Below, in pieces: positions 8,834 through 16,874 of a stretch of DNA of 64,000 nucleotides. The notes under the pieces were generated by a model. That model made no database searches. It was not told the DNA's origin and was given only the letters and a program-made list of their open reading frames with translations. The DNA is from Streptomyces rhizosphaerihabitans (GTDB lineage Bacteria; Actinomycetota; Actinomycetes; Streptomycetales; Streptomycetaceae): the NCBI RefSeq assembly GCF_025399795.1, contig NZ_JAODTZ010000019.1, positions 62,001-126,000 of the forward strand, in the 5' to 3' direction. How positions within the stretch are numbered: position 1 is the first letter of the stretch; each line of letters begins with the position of its first letter. The position numbers and the translations under genes were made by a program.

Positions 8834-9619
8834 ATGGACAAGAAGACGATCTCGCGCGACGGGACCCCCATCGCGTACGAACGCTACGGTGACGGCCCGA
8901 CGGTCGTCCTGGTCGGCGGCGCCATGTGCACGGGTGCCACGCTGGCGCCCCTGGCCGAGGCCCTCTCGGACCGCTTCGGTGCCGTCACCTACGACCGGCG
9001 GGGCCGCGGCGCCAGCGGCGACACCGCGCCCTTCGCGGTGGCGCGGGAGGTCGAGGACATCGCGGCGCTGATCGAGGCCTCCGGGGGCAGCGCGGCGCTC
9101 TACGGCATCTCGTCGGGCGGCGCGCTGGCCCTGGCGGCGACGGCGATCGGGCTGCCCGTCCGCGAAGTCGCCGTCTACGAGACGCCGTTCGCCCTCGACG
9201 AGGGGGCCGGCAAGGAGCGGGCCGAGTACACCGAGCGGCTGACCGAGCTGCTCGGCCAGGACCGGCGCGGGGACGCGGTCGAACTGTTCCTGTCCCTGGT
9301 CGGCACACCGCCGGAGATGATCGCCGGAGTGCGCATGTCGCACGCCTGGCCCGGCATGGAGGCCATCGCGCCGACCCTGGCGTACGACAACGCCGCGATG
9401 GGCGACAGCCGGGTTCCCCGCGAGCGGCTGGCCGCCCTGTCCGTGCCCCTGCTGTCGATCGCCGGCGACGCGAGCCCCGCGTGGATGCGCGAGGCGACAC
9501 GAGCCGTCGCGGAGGCGGCGCCGAACGGGTCGTACCGCACGCTGGAGGGACAGACCCACATGGTGGATCCCCTCGTGCTCGCGCCGGTGCTGGCGGAGTT
9601 CTTCCGTACGAACGGTTAG
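8834..9619 (+). CDS. Alpha/beta hydrolase
   Basis: 261 residues with the full alpha/beta-hydrolase layout. The nucleophile elbow is GISSGG (serine near residue 96); an oxyanion-hole segment LVGGAM follows the first strands; an acidic residue is in SIAGDASP; the catalytic histidine is in GQTHMVDP near the C-terminus. Cytosolic, without signal peptide. No neighbour suggests the substrate. The gene ends facing mnmA, with a hairpin in between. Confidence 0.9.
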   Translation: MDKKTISRDGTPIAYERYGDGPTVVLVGGAMCTGATLAPLAEALSDRFGAVTYDRRGRGASGDTAPFAVAREVEDIAALIEASGGSAALYGISSGGALALAATAIGLPVREVAVYETPFALDEGAGKERAEYTERLTELLGQDRRGDAVELFLSLVGTPPEMIAGVRMSHAWPGMEAIAPTLAYDNAAMGDSRVPRERLAALSVPLLSIAGDASPAWMREATRAVAEAAPNGSYRTLEGQTHMVDPLVLAPVLAEFFRTNG

Positions 9620-9641
9620 ACGCGGGACGGCGGACGGTGCC

Positions 9642-9701
9642 CGATCACGGTCGACCGGTCGCGGAACGTGTCCGGTGCCGCAGTCCCCTTCACCGTGATC
9701 G
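9642..9701. terminator. Inverted repeat between convergent hydrolase and mnmA genes
   Basis: CGATCACGGT (9642-9651) pairs with ACCGTGATCG (9692-9701) across a 40-nt loop. A direct repeat of GTGATCGACCGGATC also occurs at 9695-9709 and 9714-9728. The position between two converging genes fits a bidirectional terminator, though the loop is long. Confidence 0.45.
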
Positions 9702-9751
9702 ACCGGATCAGCAGTGATCGACCGGATCCGTCGTGACCGAACGGACAGGTC

Positions 9752-10873
9752 CTAGACGTCCGCCGTCGCGCGCGTGGTCGTCGCGATCGTCGCCGACCCC
9801 ACCACGCGGGTGCCCTCGTACAGGACGATCGCCTGGCCGGGGGCCACGCCGCGGACCGGCTCGGTGAAGCGGACGTCCAGGGAGCCGTCGATCAGTTCGG
9901 CGCTCACCTCGGTCTCGCCGCCGTGGGCGCGGAGCTGGGCGGTGTAGGTGCCGGGGCCCGTCGGGGCAGCGCCGCACCAGCGGGGCTTGACGGCGGTCAG
10001 CGCGGACACGTCCAGGGAGGCGGCCGGGCCGACCGTCACCGTGTTGTTCACGGGCGAGATGTCGAGCACGTAGCGCGGCTTGCCGTCGGATGCCGGAGTG
10101 CCGATGCGCAGCCCCTTGCGCTGGCCGATCGTGAAGCCGAACGCGCCCTCGTGGGTGCCGAGCTTGGCACCGGACTCGTCCACGATGTCGCCCTCGGACT
10201 TGCCGAGCCGGCCCGCGAGGAAGCCCTGGGTGTCGCCGTCGGCGATGAAGCAGATGTCGTGCGAGTCCGGCTTCTTGGCGACGGCCAGGCCCCGGCGCTC
10301 GGCCTCGGCGCGGATCTCGTCCTTCGTGGTGACCGTGTCGCCGAGCGGGAACAGCGCGTGGGCGAGCTGGCGGTCGTCGAGGACACCGAGGACGTACGAC
10401 TGGTCCTTGGCCATGTCGGAGGCGCGGTGCAGCTCGCGCGTGCCGTCCTCGCGGACGATCACCTGCGCGTAGTGCCCGGTGGCTACCGCGTCGAAGCCGA
10501 GCGCGAGCGCCTTGTCGAGCAGGGCGGCGAACTTGATCTTCTCGTTGCAGCGCAGGCACGGGTTCGGGGTGCGGCCGGCCTCGTACTCCGCGATGAAGTC
10601 CTCGACCACGTCCTCCCGGAAGCGCTCGGCGAGGTCCCAGACGTAGAACGGGATGCCGATGACGTCGGCGGCCCGGCGGGCGTCGCGCGAGTCCTCGATG
10701 GTGCAGCAGCCGCGCGCGCCGGTCCTGAACGATTGCGGGTTCGCCGAGAGGGCGAGGTGCACGCCCGTCACGTCGTGCCCGGCCTCGGCGGCACGGGCGG
10801 CGGCTACGGCGGAGTCCACTCCGCCCGACATGGCGGCGAGGACGCGGAGGGGGCGCTGCGAGGTGTCAGTCAT
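9752..10873 (-). CDS. mnmA: tRNA-specific 2-thiouridylase
   Basis: 373 residues. MnmA adds the 2-thio group to the wobble uridine of Lys, Glu and Gln tRNAs. The PP-loop ATP-binding motif SGGVDS lies near residues 16-21. The two catalytic cysteines are in NPCLRCNEKIKF and DICFIADGD, and the family segment VTxGHYAQ is present. ATG at 10873 (MTDTSQRPLRVLAAMSGG) places the PP-loop at the normal distance from the N-terminus. Sulphur would be supplied by a cysteine desulfurase; one is encoded nearby at 13515-14684. Confidence 0.97.
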   Translation of the reverse strand: MTDTSQRPLRVLAAMSGGVDSAVAAARAAEAGHDVTGVHLALSANPQSFRTGARGCCTIEDSRDARRAADVIGIPFYVWDLAERFREDVVEDFIAEYEAGRTPNPCLRCNEKIKFAALLDKALALGFDAVATGHYAQVIVREDGTRELHRASDMAKDQSYVLGVLDDRQLAHALFPLGDTVTTKDEIRAEAERRGLAVAKKPDSHDICFIADGDTQGFLAGRLGKSEGDIVDESGAKLGTHEGAFGFTIGQRKGLRIGTPASDGKPRYVLDISPVNNTVTVGPAASLDVSALTAVKPRWCGAAPTGPGTYTAQLRAHGGETEVSAELIDGSLDVRFTEPVRGVAPGQAIVLYEGTRVVGSATIATTTRATADV

Positions 10874-10933
10874 AACCCCTCCAGAGTACGGGGCCGTGGG
10901 AACCGGAGCCCGCGAGTATCCGTTGAAGATCGC

Positions 10934-11638
10934 ATGGGGGCGAAAAAGGGGAAGCCGGGGAAGCCGCGGAGCCGTGGTGCCGGGGCGGGGGCCAAGGACG
11001 CGGACCAGCCGGTCGGGCGGCGGGTGCTGCTCATCGGCGGCGCGCTGGCCACCCTGAGCGCGGCCGGGCTCGCCCGGGAGAAGCTGTCGCACCTGTGGTG
11101 GCGGCTGCCGGGCGTGGAGAAGGCGCGGGTCGCGGGAGCGGTGGACTTCCGGGGCGCGCGGTGGGTGGCCGCCTCGGCGGCGAACTGGCGGCGGGCCGAC
11201 CGCCCCGACGACTACCCGATAGACCGGGTGGTCGTGCATGTCACGCAGGGCGGCTTCGCGAGCGCGGTGAGGGCCTTCCAGGACCCGCGGCACGGAGCGG
11301 CCGCGCACTACGTCGTCCGCAAGGACGGTCATGTCACCCAGATGATCCGCGAGCTGGACGTGGCGTTCCACGCGGGCAACCGCGCATACAACGAACGCAG
11401 CGTCGGCATCGAGCACGAGGGTTTCATCGATCACGCCTCGTCGTTCACGGACGCGATGTACGAGGCCTCGGCACGGCTGACGGCCGGGATATGCGGGCGG
11501 TACGGCATACCCGTGGACCGAGAGCACATCATCGGACACGTCGAGGTCCCTGGCACGGACCACACGGATCCCGGACGGTACTGGGACTGGAACCGGTACA
11601 TCCGGCTCGTACGGCGGGCACGCACAACCCTCGCGTAG
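10934..11638 (+). CDS. N-acetylmuramoyl-L-alanine amidase (amidase_2/PGRP type), exported
   Basis: 234 residues. A basic N-terminus with a twin arginine (GRRVLLIGG) followed by a hydrophobic stretch suggests Tat or Sec export or anchoring. The catalytic domain has HVTQGG (zinc His), AAHYVVRKDG, the VAFHAGN segment, NERSVGIEHEG and IIGHVEVPG with a second zinc His, then DPGRYWDW. This is a complete zinc-dependent peptidoglycan amidase. The last codons and the TAG stop are part of the first unit of a short tandem repeat that continues downstream. Confidence 0.9.
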   Translation: MGAKKGKPGKPRSRGAGAGAKDADQPVGRRVLLIGGALATLSAAGLAREKLSHLWWRLPGVEKARVAGAVDFRGARWVAASAANWRRADRPDDYPIDRVVVHVTQGGFASAVRAFQDPRHGAAAHYVVRKDGHVTQMIRELDVAFHAGNRAYNERSVGIEHEGFIDHASSFTDAMYEASARLTAGICGRYGIPVDREHIIGHVEVPGTDHTDPGRYWDWNRYIRLVRRARTTLA

Positions 11639-11710
11639 TCCTCGTCCGGCGGGCGCACAACCGTCACGCAGGTCCTCGTCCGGCGGTCGCGCACAACCGT
11701 CGCGCAGGTA
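11621..11710 (+). repeat. Imperfect 33-36 bp tandem repeat over the amidase stop codon
   Basis: Three units start CGCACAACC at 11621, 11654 and 11690, each followed by TCNCGYAG and then TCCTCGTCCGGCGG in the first two. The amidase stop TAG lies in unit 1; units 2 and 3 have CAG at the equivalent place. Most likely replication slippage. Confidence 0.8.
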
Positions 11711-11968
11711 TGGGAGGGCGTGGTCGCAGCGGGGGCACAGACAGCGGCGCCGAGGGCTCAGGGCGCCGAATCGTGATGCTGTGAGATACGTCCGGGAAGC
11801 GCGTGTCCGTTGCGTCCCGCGCCGTCGCCGTGACCAGCGCGAGACCAACTCGTCTCACTCTCAGGGGAGTTGAACCTGAATTTAAGTCATCGCTTTTCAC
11901 AGCGCAGAGGGCGTTCTCCTAAGTCGGCCCCATACACCGCACAGCCCCCGGGTCGAGAGTCCACCGCC

Positions 11969-13480
11969 ATGACGCACTCCACACAGCCCGCCTCCGGCGC
12001 GGGCAACGACAAGGGCCGGTCCAGGACCAAGGGCACGCACCGCCGCGCGTTCCTCGGCGGAATGGCGGGGACGGCCCTCGCGGCGGTGACCGCCGGCGGC
12101 ACCGCCATCGCTCTGCTCACGAACGCGACGCAGACCAAGGCGCACGCGGCGGGCACCACGCTGACCATCCCCGACCTCCTGGAGGGGACCGCCTCGGGCG
12201 GCACCACGACGTACACCCTGGAGGCCAAGACGGGCACCAGCGAGGTGCTCAGCGGCGTGACCAGCACGACCGCGGGCTACAACCAGTCGTTCCTCGGCCC
12301 CACCCTGAAGTGGACCTCCGGCGACACCGTCCTGCTGAACATCACCAACAGCCTCACCGAGGACACCACCGTCCACTTCCACGGCGCGCACGTTCCGCCG
12401 AGCATGGACGGCGGCCCGCAGAACGCCTTCGCCTCCGGGAAGACCTGGTCCCCCACCTTCACGGTCAAGGACGAGGCCAAGACGCTCTGGTACCACCCGC
12501 ACGCCCTGGGCACCACGGCCGAGCAGGCCACCCACGGGCTGGCAGGCATGATCATCGTCGAGGACGACTCCGCCGCGACCGCGGCCCTGCCCAGCACCTA
12601 CGGAACCGACGACATCCCGATCATCCTGCAGTGTCTGGCCACCGACACCGCCGGAGAGATCAAGTACAACCTGACCGGCTACCTCGCCAACGGCCTGAGC
12701 TTCCCTCTTCTGTGCAACGGCACGAACGTCGACGCCACCACGCTCACCTTCACCGCCACCAAGAAGCGCACCCGCTTCCGGCTGCTCAACGCCTCACCGT
12801 CGGACATCATCACCGTCCAGCGCGGCGACGGCGGGACGCTCACCCAGATAGCCACCGACCAGGGGTATCTGACCGAGGCCACCGAGGTGAAGTCGATCCG
12901 GCTCGTGGCGGGCGCGCGCGCCGAGTTCGTGATGGAGCTCAGCGACGCGGTCACCCTGGAGGCGGTGGTGACGACGGGCTGGGTGCGCGGCGGGAGCGGC
13001 ACCTACGAGTTCCTGACCGTCACTCCGGACGCCTCGGACACCCCGGAGGACCTGCCGGCCCTCAACACCATCACCCGGTACGACACCAGCGGCTTCACCG
13101 CCCGGACGATCACACTCGGCCAGAGCGGCACCTCGATGACGGTCAACGGCTCCGTGGGGACGAGCATGTCCTCGATGGCGATGATCAGCACCACGTTGGG
13201 CGCCGAGGAGGTCTGGACGGTCAAGAACAGCACGCAGCTGGAGCACTCGTTCCATCTGCACGACGTGCCGTTCCAGCTGATCTCGATCAACGGGGCGGAT
13301 CCGACGGGCGTCCAGTTGGGCTGGTACGACACGTTCGAGGTGGTCGGCGGCGGCACCATCAAGATCGCCATGAAGTTCACCGACTTCGCGGACGACACCT
13401 ACATGTACATGCTCCATTGTCATCTGCTCCAGCACGAGGACGAGGGCATGATGGCCGCCCTCATGGTGACGGAGAGCTAG
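11969..13480 (+). CDS. Tat-exported multicopper oxidase
   Basis: 503 residues from the ATG at 11969. A Tat signal with HRRAFLGG and a following hydrophobic segment ends near the AHA site around residue 65. All four copper-binding clusters are present: HFHGAH, WYHPHALG, HSFHLHDVPF and HCHLLQHEDEGMM near the C-terminus, so type 1, 2 and 3 sites are complete. The layout is like CueO/FtsP-type laccases that oxidise Cu(I), metals or phenols outside the membrane. An upstream ATG at 11870 would add 33 residues but puts the twin arginine too far inside. Its substrate is not evident; no copper regulator is adjacent. Confidence 0.9.
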   Translation: MTHSTQPASGAGNDKGRSRTKGTHRRAFLGGMAGTALAAVTAGGTAIALLTNATQTKAHAAGTTLTIPDLLEGTASGGTTTYTLEAKTGTSEVLSGVTSTTAGYNQSFLGPTLKWTSGDTVLLNITNSLTEDTTVHFHGAHVPPSMDGGPQNAFASGKTWSPTFTVKDEAKTLWYHPHALGTTAEQATHGLAGMIIVEDDSAATAALPSTYGTDDIPIILQCLATDTAGEIKYNLTGYLANGLSFPLLCNGTNVDATTLTFTATKKRTRFRLLNASPSDIITVQRGDGGTLTQIATDQGYLTEATEVKSIRLVAGARAEFVMELSDAVTLEAVVTTGWVRGGSGTYEFLTVTPDASDTPEDLPALNTITRYDTSGFTARTITLGQSGTSMTVNGSVGTSMSSMAMISTTLGAEEVWTVKNSTQLEHSFHLHDVPFQLISINGADPTGVQLGWYDTFEVVGGGTIKIAMKFTDFADDTYMYMLHCHLLQHEDEGMMAALMVTES

Positions 13481-13514
13481 GGCCTGTCCGGTACGGCGGG
13501 TGGGCGCGGCGGTG

Positions 13515-14684
13515 TCAGGTGAGGCCCGCCATGCGCGCCCGCTCCACCGCCGGGCCGATCGCCCGCGTCACGGCCGCGACGTCCGCCTCCGTGGAGGTGT
13601 GGCCGAGCGAGAATCGCAGGGTGCCCCGGGCGAGGTCCGGGTCGGTGCCGGTGGCGAGGAGGACATGGCTCGGCTGGGCCACACCCGCCGTGCACGCCGA
13701 GCCGGTGGAGCACTCGATGCCCTGCGCGTCGAGCAGCAGGAGCAGCGAGTCTCCCTCGCAGCCGGGGAACGTGAAGTGCGCGTTGGCGGGCAGCCGGCCG
13801 CCGGGTGCCGGGTCGCCGCCGAGGATCGCGTCGGGCACGGCCTTGACGACGGCGTCGGCCAGGTTGTCGCGCAGGGCGCCGATCTCGCGGGCGAACCACT
13901 CCCGCCGCTCGGCGGCCAGCCGTCCGGCGACCGCGAAGGACGCGATCGCGGGCGCGTCGAGCGTGCCGGAGCGGACATGGCGCTCCTGACCGCCGCCGTG
14001 CAGCACGGGTACGGGGCTGTACTCGCGGCCGAGAAGCAGCGCGCCGATCCCGTAGGGACCGCCGATCTTGTGACCGGACACCGTCATCGCGGCGAGGCCC
14101 GAGGCGGCGAAGTCGACGGGGATCTGACCGAAGGCCTGGACGGCGTCGGCGTGCAGCGGAATGCCGAACTCGGCCGCGACGTCCGCCAGTTCACGGACCG
14201 GCATGACGGTGCCGATCTCGTTGTTGGCCCACATGACCGTGGCGAGGGCGACATCGTCGGGGTTGCGGACGACGGCCTCGCGCAGGGCGTCGGGGTGGAC
14301 GCGGCCGTACGCGTCGACGGGCAGGTACTCGACCGTGGCGCCCTCGTGCTCGCCGAGCCAGTGGACCGCGTCGAGGACGGCATGGTGCTCGACGGGGCTC
14401 GCGAGAACGCGGGTACGGGCCGGGTCGGCGTCTCTGCGGGACCAGTACAGGCCCTTCACCGCGAGGTTGTCGGCCTCGGTGCCGCCGGAGGTGAAGACCA
14501 CCTCGCTGGGCCGGGCGCCGAGGGCGTCCGCCAGGGTCTCGCGGGCTTCCTCGACCGTCCGCCGGGCAGCGCGGCCGGCGGCGTGGAGGGAGGAGGCGTT
14601 GCCCGTGACGCCCAGTTGGGCGGTCAGAGCCTCTACTGCCTCGGGAAGCATGGGGGTGGTCGCGGCGTGGTCGAGGTAAGCCAT
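13515..14684 (-). CDS. Cysteine desulfurase (NifS/IscS type)
   Basis: 389 residues, PLP-dependent enzyme that removes sulphur from cysteine for Fe-S clusters and tRNA thiolation. It starts MAYLDHAATTP, the usual NifS start. The PLP lysine is in SGHKIGGPYGIG and the catalytic cysteine in ECSTGSACTAGV. The SSLHAAGRAAR and FTSGGTEADN segments are also typical. It is a plausible sulphur donor for MnmA, encoded 2.6 kb away on the same strand. It converges on the multicopper oxidase gene with a 34-base gap. Confidence 0.95.
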   Translation of the reverse strand: MAYLDHAATTPMLPEAVEALTAQLGVTGNASSLHAAGRAARRTVEEARETLADALGARPSEVVFTSGGTEADNLAVKGLYWSRRDADPARTRVLASPVEHHAVLDAVHWLGEHEGATVEYLPVDAYGRVHPDALREAVVRNPDDVALATVMWANNEIGTVMPVRELADVAAEFGIPLHADAVQAFGQIPVDFAASGLAAMTVSGHKIGGPYGIGALLLGREYSPVPVLHGGGQERHVRSGTLDAPAIASFAVAGRLAAERREWFAREIGALRDNLADAVVKAVPDAILGGDPAPGGRLPANAHFTFPGCEGDSLLLLLDAQGIECSTGSACTAGVAQPSHVLLATGTDPDLARGTLRFSLGHTSTEADVAAVTRAIGPAVERARMAGLT

Positions 14685-14860
14685 GGTGGGCTCGATTCTA
14701 CGGGCCCGCTCTCCCCTCGCCTCGGCCCCCACCGGTGTGGCCGTCCACCCCGGTCGGCGCAAGAGGTCGTAGTGCGCTCCCCGGCGTCGCGCCGGGACCC
14801 TTGTGCGGTGCGTCCGGCTGCGCCGCGGCCCGCAGCGGAGCCCCGGCCGTCGCGAGGGCC

Positions 14861-15226
14861 TCAGAAGCTCCAGGACACGGTGCTGTCGAACTGCATGAAG
14901 GCGATCAGGACGACCAGGTCGGCGATTCCCAGGCCGAGACCGAGGAAGGCGCGGCCCCGGCGGGCCGTGCCGCGCCAGAGGGCGACAGAGGCGAGGACGA
15001 TGGCGATGGGGCCCAGGAAGACGTTCAGCACCAGGAGCCCGAGGAGGCCGAGGATGAAGGCGGCCACGGCCATGCCGTCCGCGTCCTGGACGACGGTCCG
15101 GCGCGTGGCACGGACGGGCTCCGTGGTGCCGGCGGTACGGGCGGCCTCGGCTGTGCGATCGATGCCAAGGGTGCGGGTCGTGTCGGCGGTACGGGTGGTG
15201 CCGGTGGTGCGCGTGGTGAGTTCCAT
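14861..15226 (-). CDS. DUF4190-type small membrane protein
   Basis: 121 residues from the ATG at 15226. The first 55 residues are polar and threonine/arginine-rich (repeated TTRT/TART). Two membrane segments follow: MAVAAFILGLLGLLVLN plus the adjacent VFLGPIAIVLASVAL, and a second after a short RGTARRGR loop. The GMAVAAFILGLLGLL and RRGRAFLGLGLGI pattern is that of DUF4190. Role unknown. It shares direction with the 55-codon membrane gene upstream and may form an operon with it. Confidence 0.75.
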   Translation of the reverse strand: MELTTRTTGTTRTADTTRTLGIDRTAEAARTAGTTEPVRATRRTVVQDADGMAVAAFILGLLGLLVLNVFLGPIAIVLASVALWRGTARRGRAFLGLGLGIADLVVLIAFMQFDSTVSWSF

Positions 15227-15304
15227 GACGTGAGTCAGCTCCCAACGGTCAGTTGGTGAAGGTGTGGGACCAGCGGCCGGTCGGCAAAGGTGCGGGACCA
15301 CCGG

Positions 15305-15472
15305 TCAGTTGGCGGAGGGGTGGCGCCGCCGGGCGCTGCGCTCACGCAGCGCGAAGACGACCAGCCAGACGCCGATGACGGCCGCGGCGACGAGGCTGAC
15401 GGGCAGCGGGGCGTGCGCCACGGAGCCCATGACGACGCCGAGCAGCAGGAGTGCGGCCACGAGGAACAGCAT
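15305..15472 (-). CDS. Small hydrophobic membrane protein (55 aa)
   Basis: Start ATG at 15472 preceded by GAGAGG, stop TGA at 15305-15307. The product has two hydrophobic segments, MLFLVAALLLLGVVMG and VSLVAAAVIGVWLVVFAL, and a basic tail RERSARRRH, which predicts two membrane spans with the tail inside. No family recognised. It is the gene directly across the operator region from the TetR regulator, so it is a likely regulatory target, together with the DUF4190 gene 78 bases downstream. Codon choice (GC at third positions) is normal for the window. Confidence 0.7.
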   Translation of the reverse strand: MLFLVAALLLLGVVMGSVAHAPLPVSLVAAAVIGVWLVVFALRERSARRRHPSAN

Positions 15473-15503
15473 GAGATGCCTCTCGAAGAAGTCTCGAAGT
15501 CCT

Positions 15504-15535
15504 GTCCCGGAACGTCCGGGACCTCAACGGTGAGG
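15504..15535. other. Two adjacent hairpins upstream of the small membrane gene
   Basis: GTCCCGGA (15504-15511) pairs with TCCGGGAC (15515-15522), and CCTCA (15522-15526) with TGAGG (15531-15535). They lie in the 5' leader of the minus-strand gene at 15305-15472. A related TCCGGGACTTGACGG stretch follows near 15546. Could be an attenuator or a protein site. Confidence 0.4.
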
Positions 15536-15562
15536 CCCCGATGTTTCCGGGACTTGACGGCT

Positions 15563-15594
15563 CAGTGAACGGTTGTAGTAACAGTTGTTCACTG
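15563..15594. promoter_or_regulatory. Operator for FabR/DesT-like TetR regulator (distal)
   Basis: CAGTGAAC (15563-15570) and GTTCACTG (15587-15594) form an 8-bp inverted repeat with a 16-bp spacer. The spacer contains AACAGTTGTT, identical to the core of the proximal site. GAAC/GTTC half-sites are characteristic of FabR/DesT-type regulators. Confidence 0.6.
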
Positions 15595-15636
15595 ACTCTT
15601 GAGTCTAGCGCGCTCCTCGGCTTTAAAATTCCAGAG

Positions 15637-15646
15637 AACAGTTGTT
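15637..15646. promoter_or_regulatory. Operator core (proximal, autoregulatory)
   Basis: AACAGTTGTT, within the palindrome CAGTTGTTAACTG, sits 11 nt before the regulator's ATG and would overlap the initiation region. It repeats the core of the distal operator, suggesting autorepression. Confidence 0.6.
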
Positions 15647-15657
15647 AACTGCATGGC

Positions 15658-16284
15658 ATGAGTCACACTCTCGGCATCCGCCAGGCGCAGAAGCAGAAGA
15701 CCCGGCAGGCGCTGCTGGACGCGGCGTTGGGGCTTCTGGAGGAACAGAGCCTGAGCAGCCTGGGTCTGCGCGAGGTCACCCGCGCCGTCGGAGTCGCTCC
15801 GACCGCCTTCTACCGGCATTTCCGCTCGACGGCGGACCTCGGCGTGGCGCTGGTCGAGGAGGCACTCGGCAGCCTGCACCCGATGATCGAGGACACGGTG
15901 TCCGCGGCCGGCGACACCGACGAACGCATCGCGCGTGCCGTGGAACTGATCGCCCACCACGTCGGGACGCACCCGGCACACGTCCGCTTCATCGCGCGCG
16001 AGCGGCACGGCGGGGTCCAGCCGGTGCGGGACGAGATCCGCGAGCAACTGGCCCGGTTCGCCGAGGAGGTCAAGGACGCGCTGGCCGAGCACCCCGAGTC
16101 GGCGGGGTGGAGCGACGACGATCTGCTGATGCTCGCGGGTCTGTATGTCGACCACATGCTGATGGCGGCCTCGGCGTTCCTGGAGGCGCTGGACGGCTCC
16201 GAGGCGGAGCGCGAGCGGGTCGCCCGGGTGGCGAGCCGTCAGATGCGGCTGATCAGCATCGGCCGCCGCCACTGGCTCGGCTGA
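15658..16284 (+). CDS. TetR-family regulator, FabR/DesT-like
   Basis: 208 residues. The N-terminal HTH (about residues 10-55) reads QKQKTRQALLDAALGLL, then LREVTRAVGVAPTAFYRHF, close to FabR of E. coli and DesT of Pseudomonas, which sense acyl-CoA saturation and control unsaturated fatty acid genes. The C-terminal pattern also follows FabR: HPAHVRFIARERHGG and the end RQMRLISIGRRHW. It is divergent from two small membrane-protein genes rather than a desaturase, with GAAC-GTTC operators between them, so the local targets differ from the classical ones. The ligand is inferred from the family only. Confidence 0.88.
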   Translation: MSHTLGIRQAQKQKTRQALLDAALGLLEEQSLSSLGLREVTRAVGVAPTAFYRHFRSTADLGVALVEEALGSLHPMIEDTVSAAGDTDERIARAVELIAHHVGTHPAHVRFIARERHGGVQPVRDEIREQLARFAEEVKDALAEHPESAGWSDDDLLMLAGLYVDHMLMAASAFLEALDGSEAERERVARVASRQMRLISIGRRHWLG

Positions 16285-16371
16285 CCGCCCCGGCAGGCCG
16301 ACGGACGGCCGCGCGCAGCACGCAGCACCGCCGTACGTCGTACGCCCTATGAGGGCGGGCCTTCCTGTCCG

Positions 16372-16739
16372 TCAGCCCTGAGCGGCCGCCGACTGACCCT
16401 GCCCCTGGCCCGTCCGGCCGCCGCCGGGGCCGCCCCCGCAGCCGCCCTGGCCGCCACCCATGCCGCCGCCGGGAGCGCCGCTCGGCATGCCCGAGGGATT
16501 GCCGGAGGGGCCTTCCCGGTGGGCATGCCCGAAGGGGCACCCGACCGCGTGGGCATGCCCGAGGGTGCACCGCTGGGGCGTCCGGAGGCGCCGCCCGGCA
16601 TCCCGGAGGGACGCGTGCAGTTCTGCCCGCCGGAGGTCTTGCCGTCCGAGGACGACGTGTCGCCGGAGCCGCAGGCCGCCAGCAGGGGCGAGAGAGCGAG
16701 GAGGGCGACGAAGGGAACGAGTCGTGCACGACGGTTCAT
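16372..16739 (-). pseudogene. Small Gly/Pro/Met-repeat lipoprotein, frameshifted
   Basis: The start at 16739 (GGGAG 8 nt upstream) opens with a lipoprotein signal MNRRARLVPFVALLALSPLL and lipobox LAAC (Cys23), then a Ser/Thr/Gly segment and repeats of SGMP and SGAPSGMP. At the G-run 16507-16510 (plus strand) the repeat pattern leaves this frame and continues in another as GPSGNPSGMPSGAPGGGMGGGQGG to a stop at 16372. Restoring one base in the run gives one continuous protein of about 122 residues. In the uncorrected frame the product runs on to 16347 with an unrelated Ala-rich tail. Either a real recent frameshift or a base-call error. Confidence 0.65.
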
Positions 16740-16874
16740 GGGGCAACTCCCAGTCAAGTCACGTGGGCCGGTTGACGAAAAGCCGGACGAGCGGGAGCCA
16801 GAGCACCAGATCCACGTAGGGCCGCGCTGTGCCGAACCTGTGCCTTGCTGTGCGGCGCGGCCCCGTCGCCGGGC

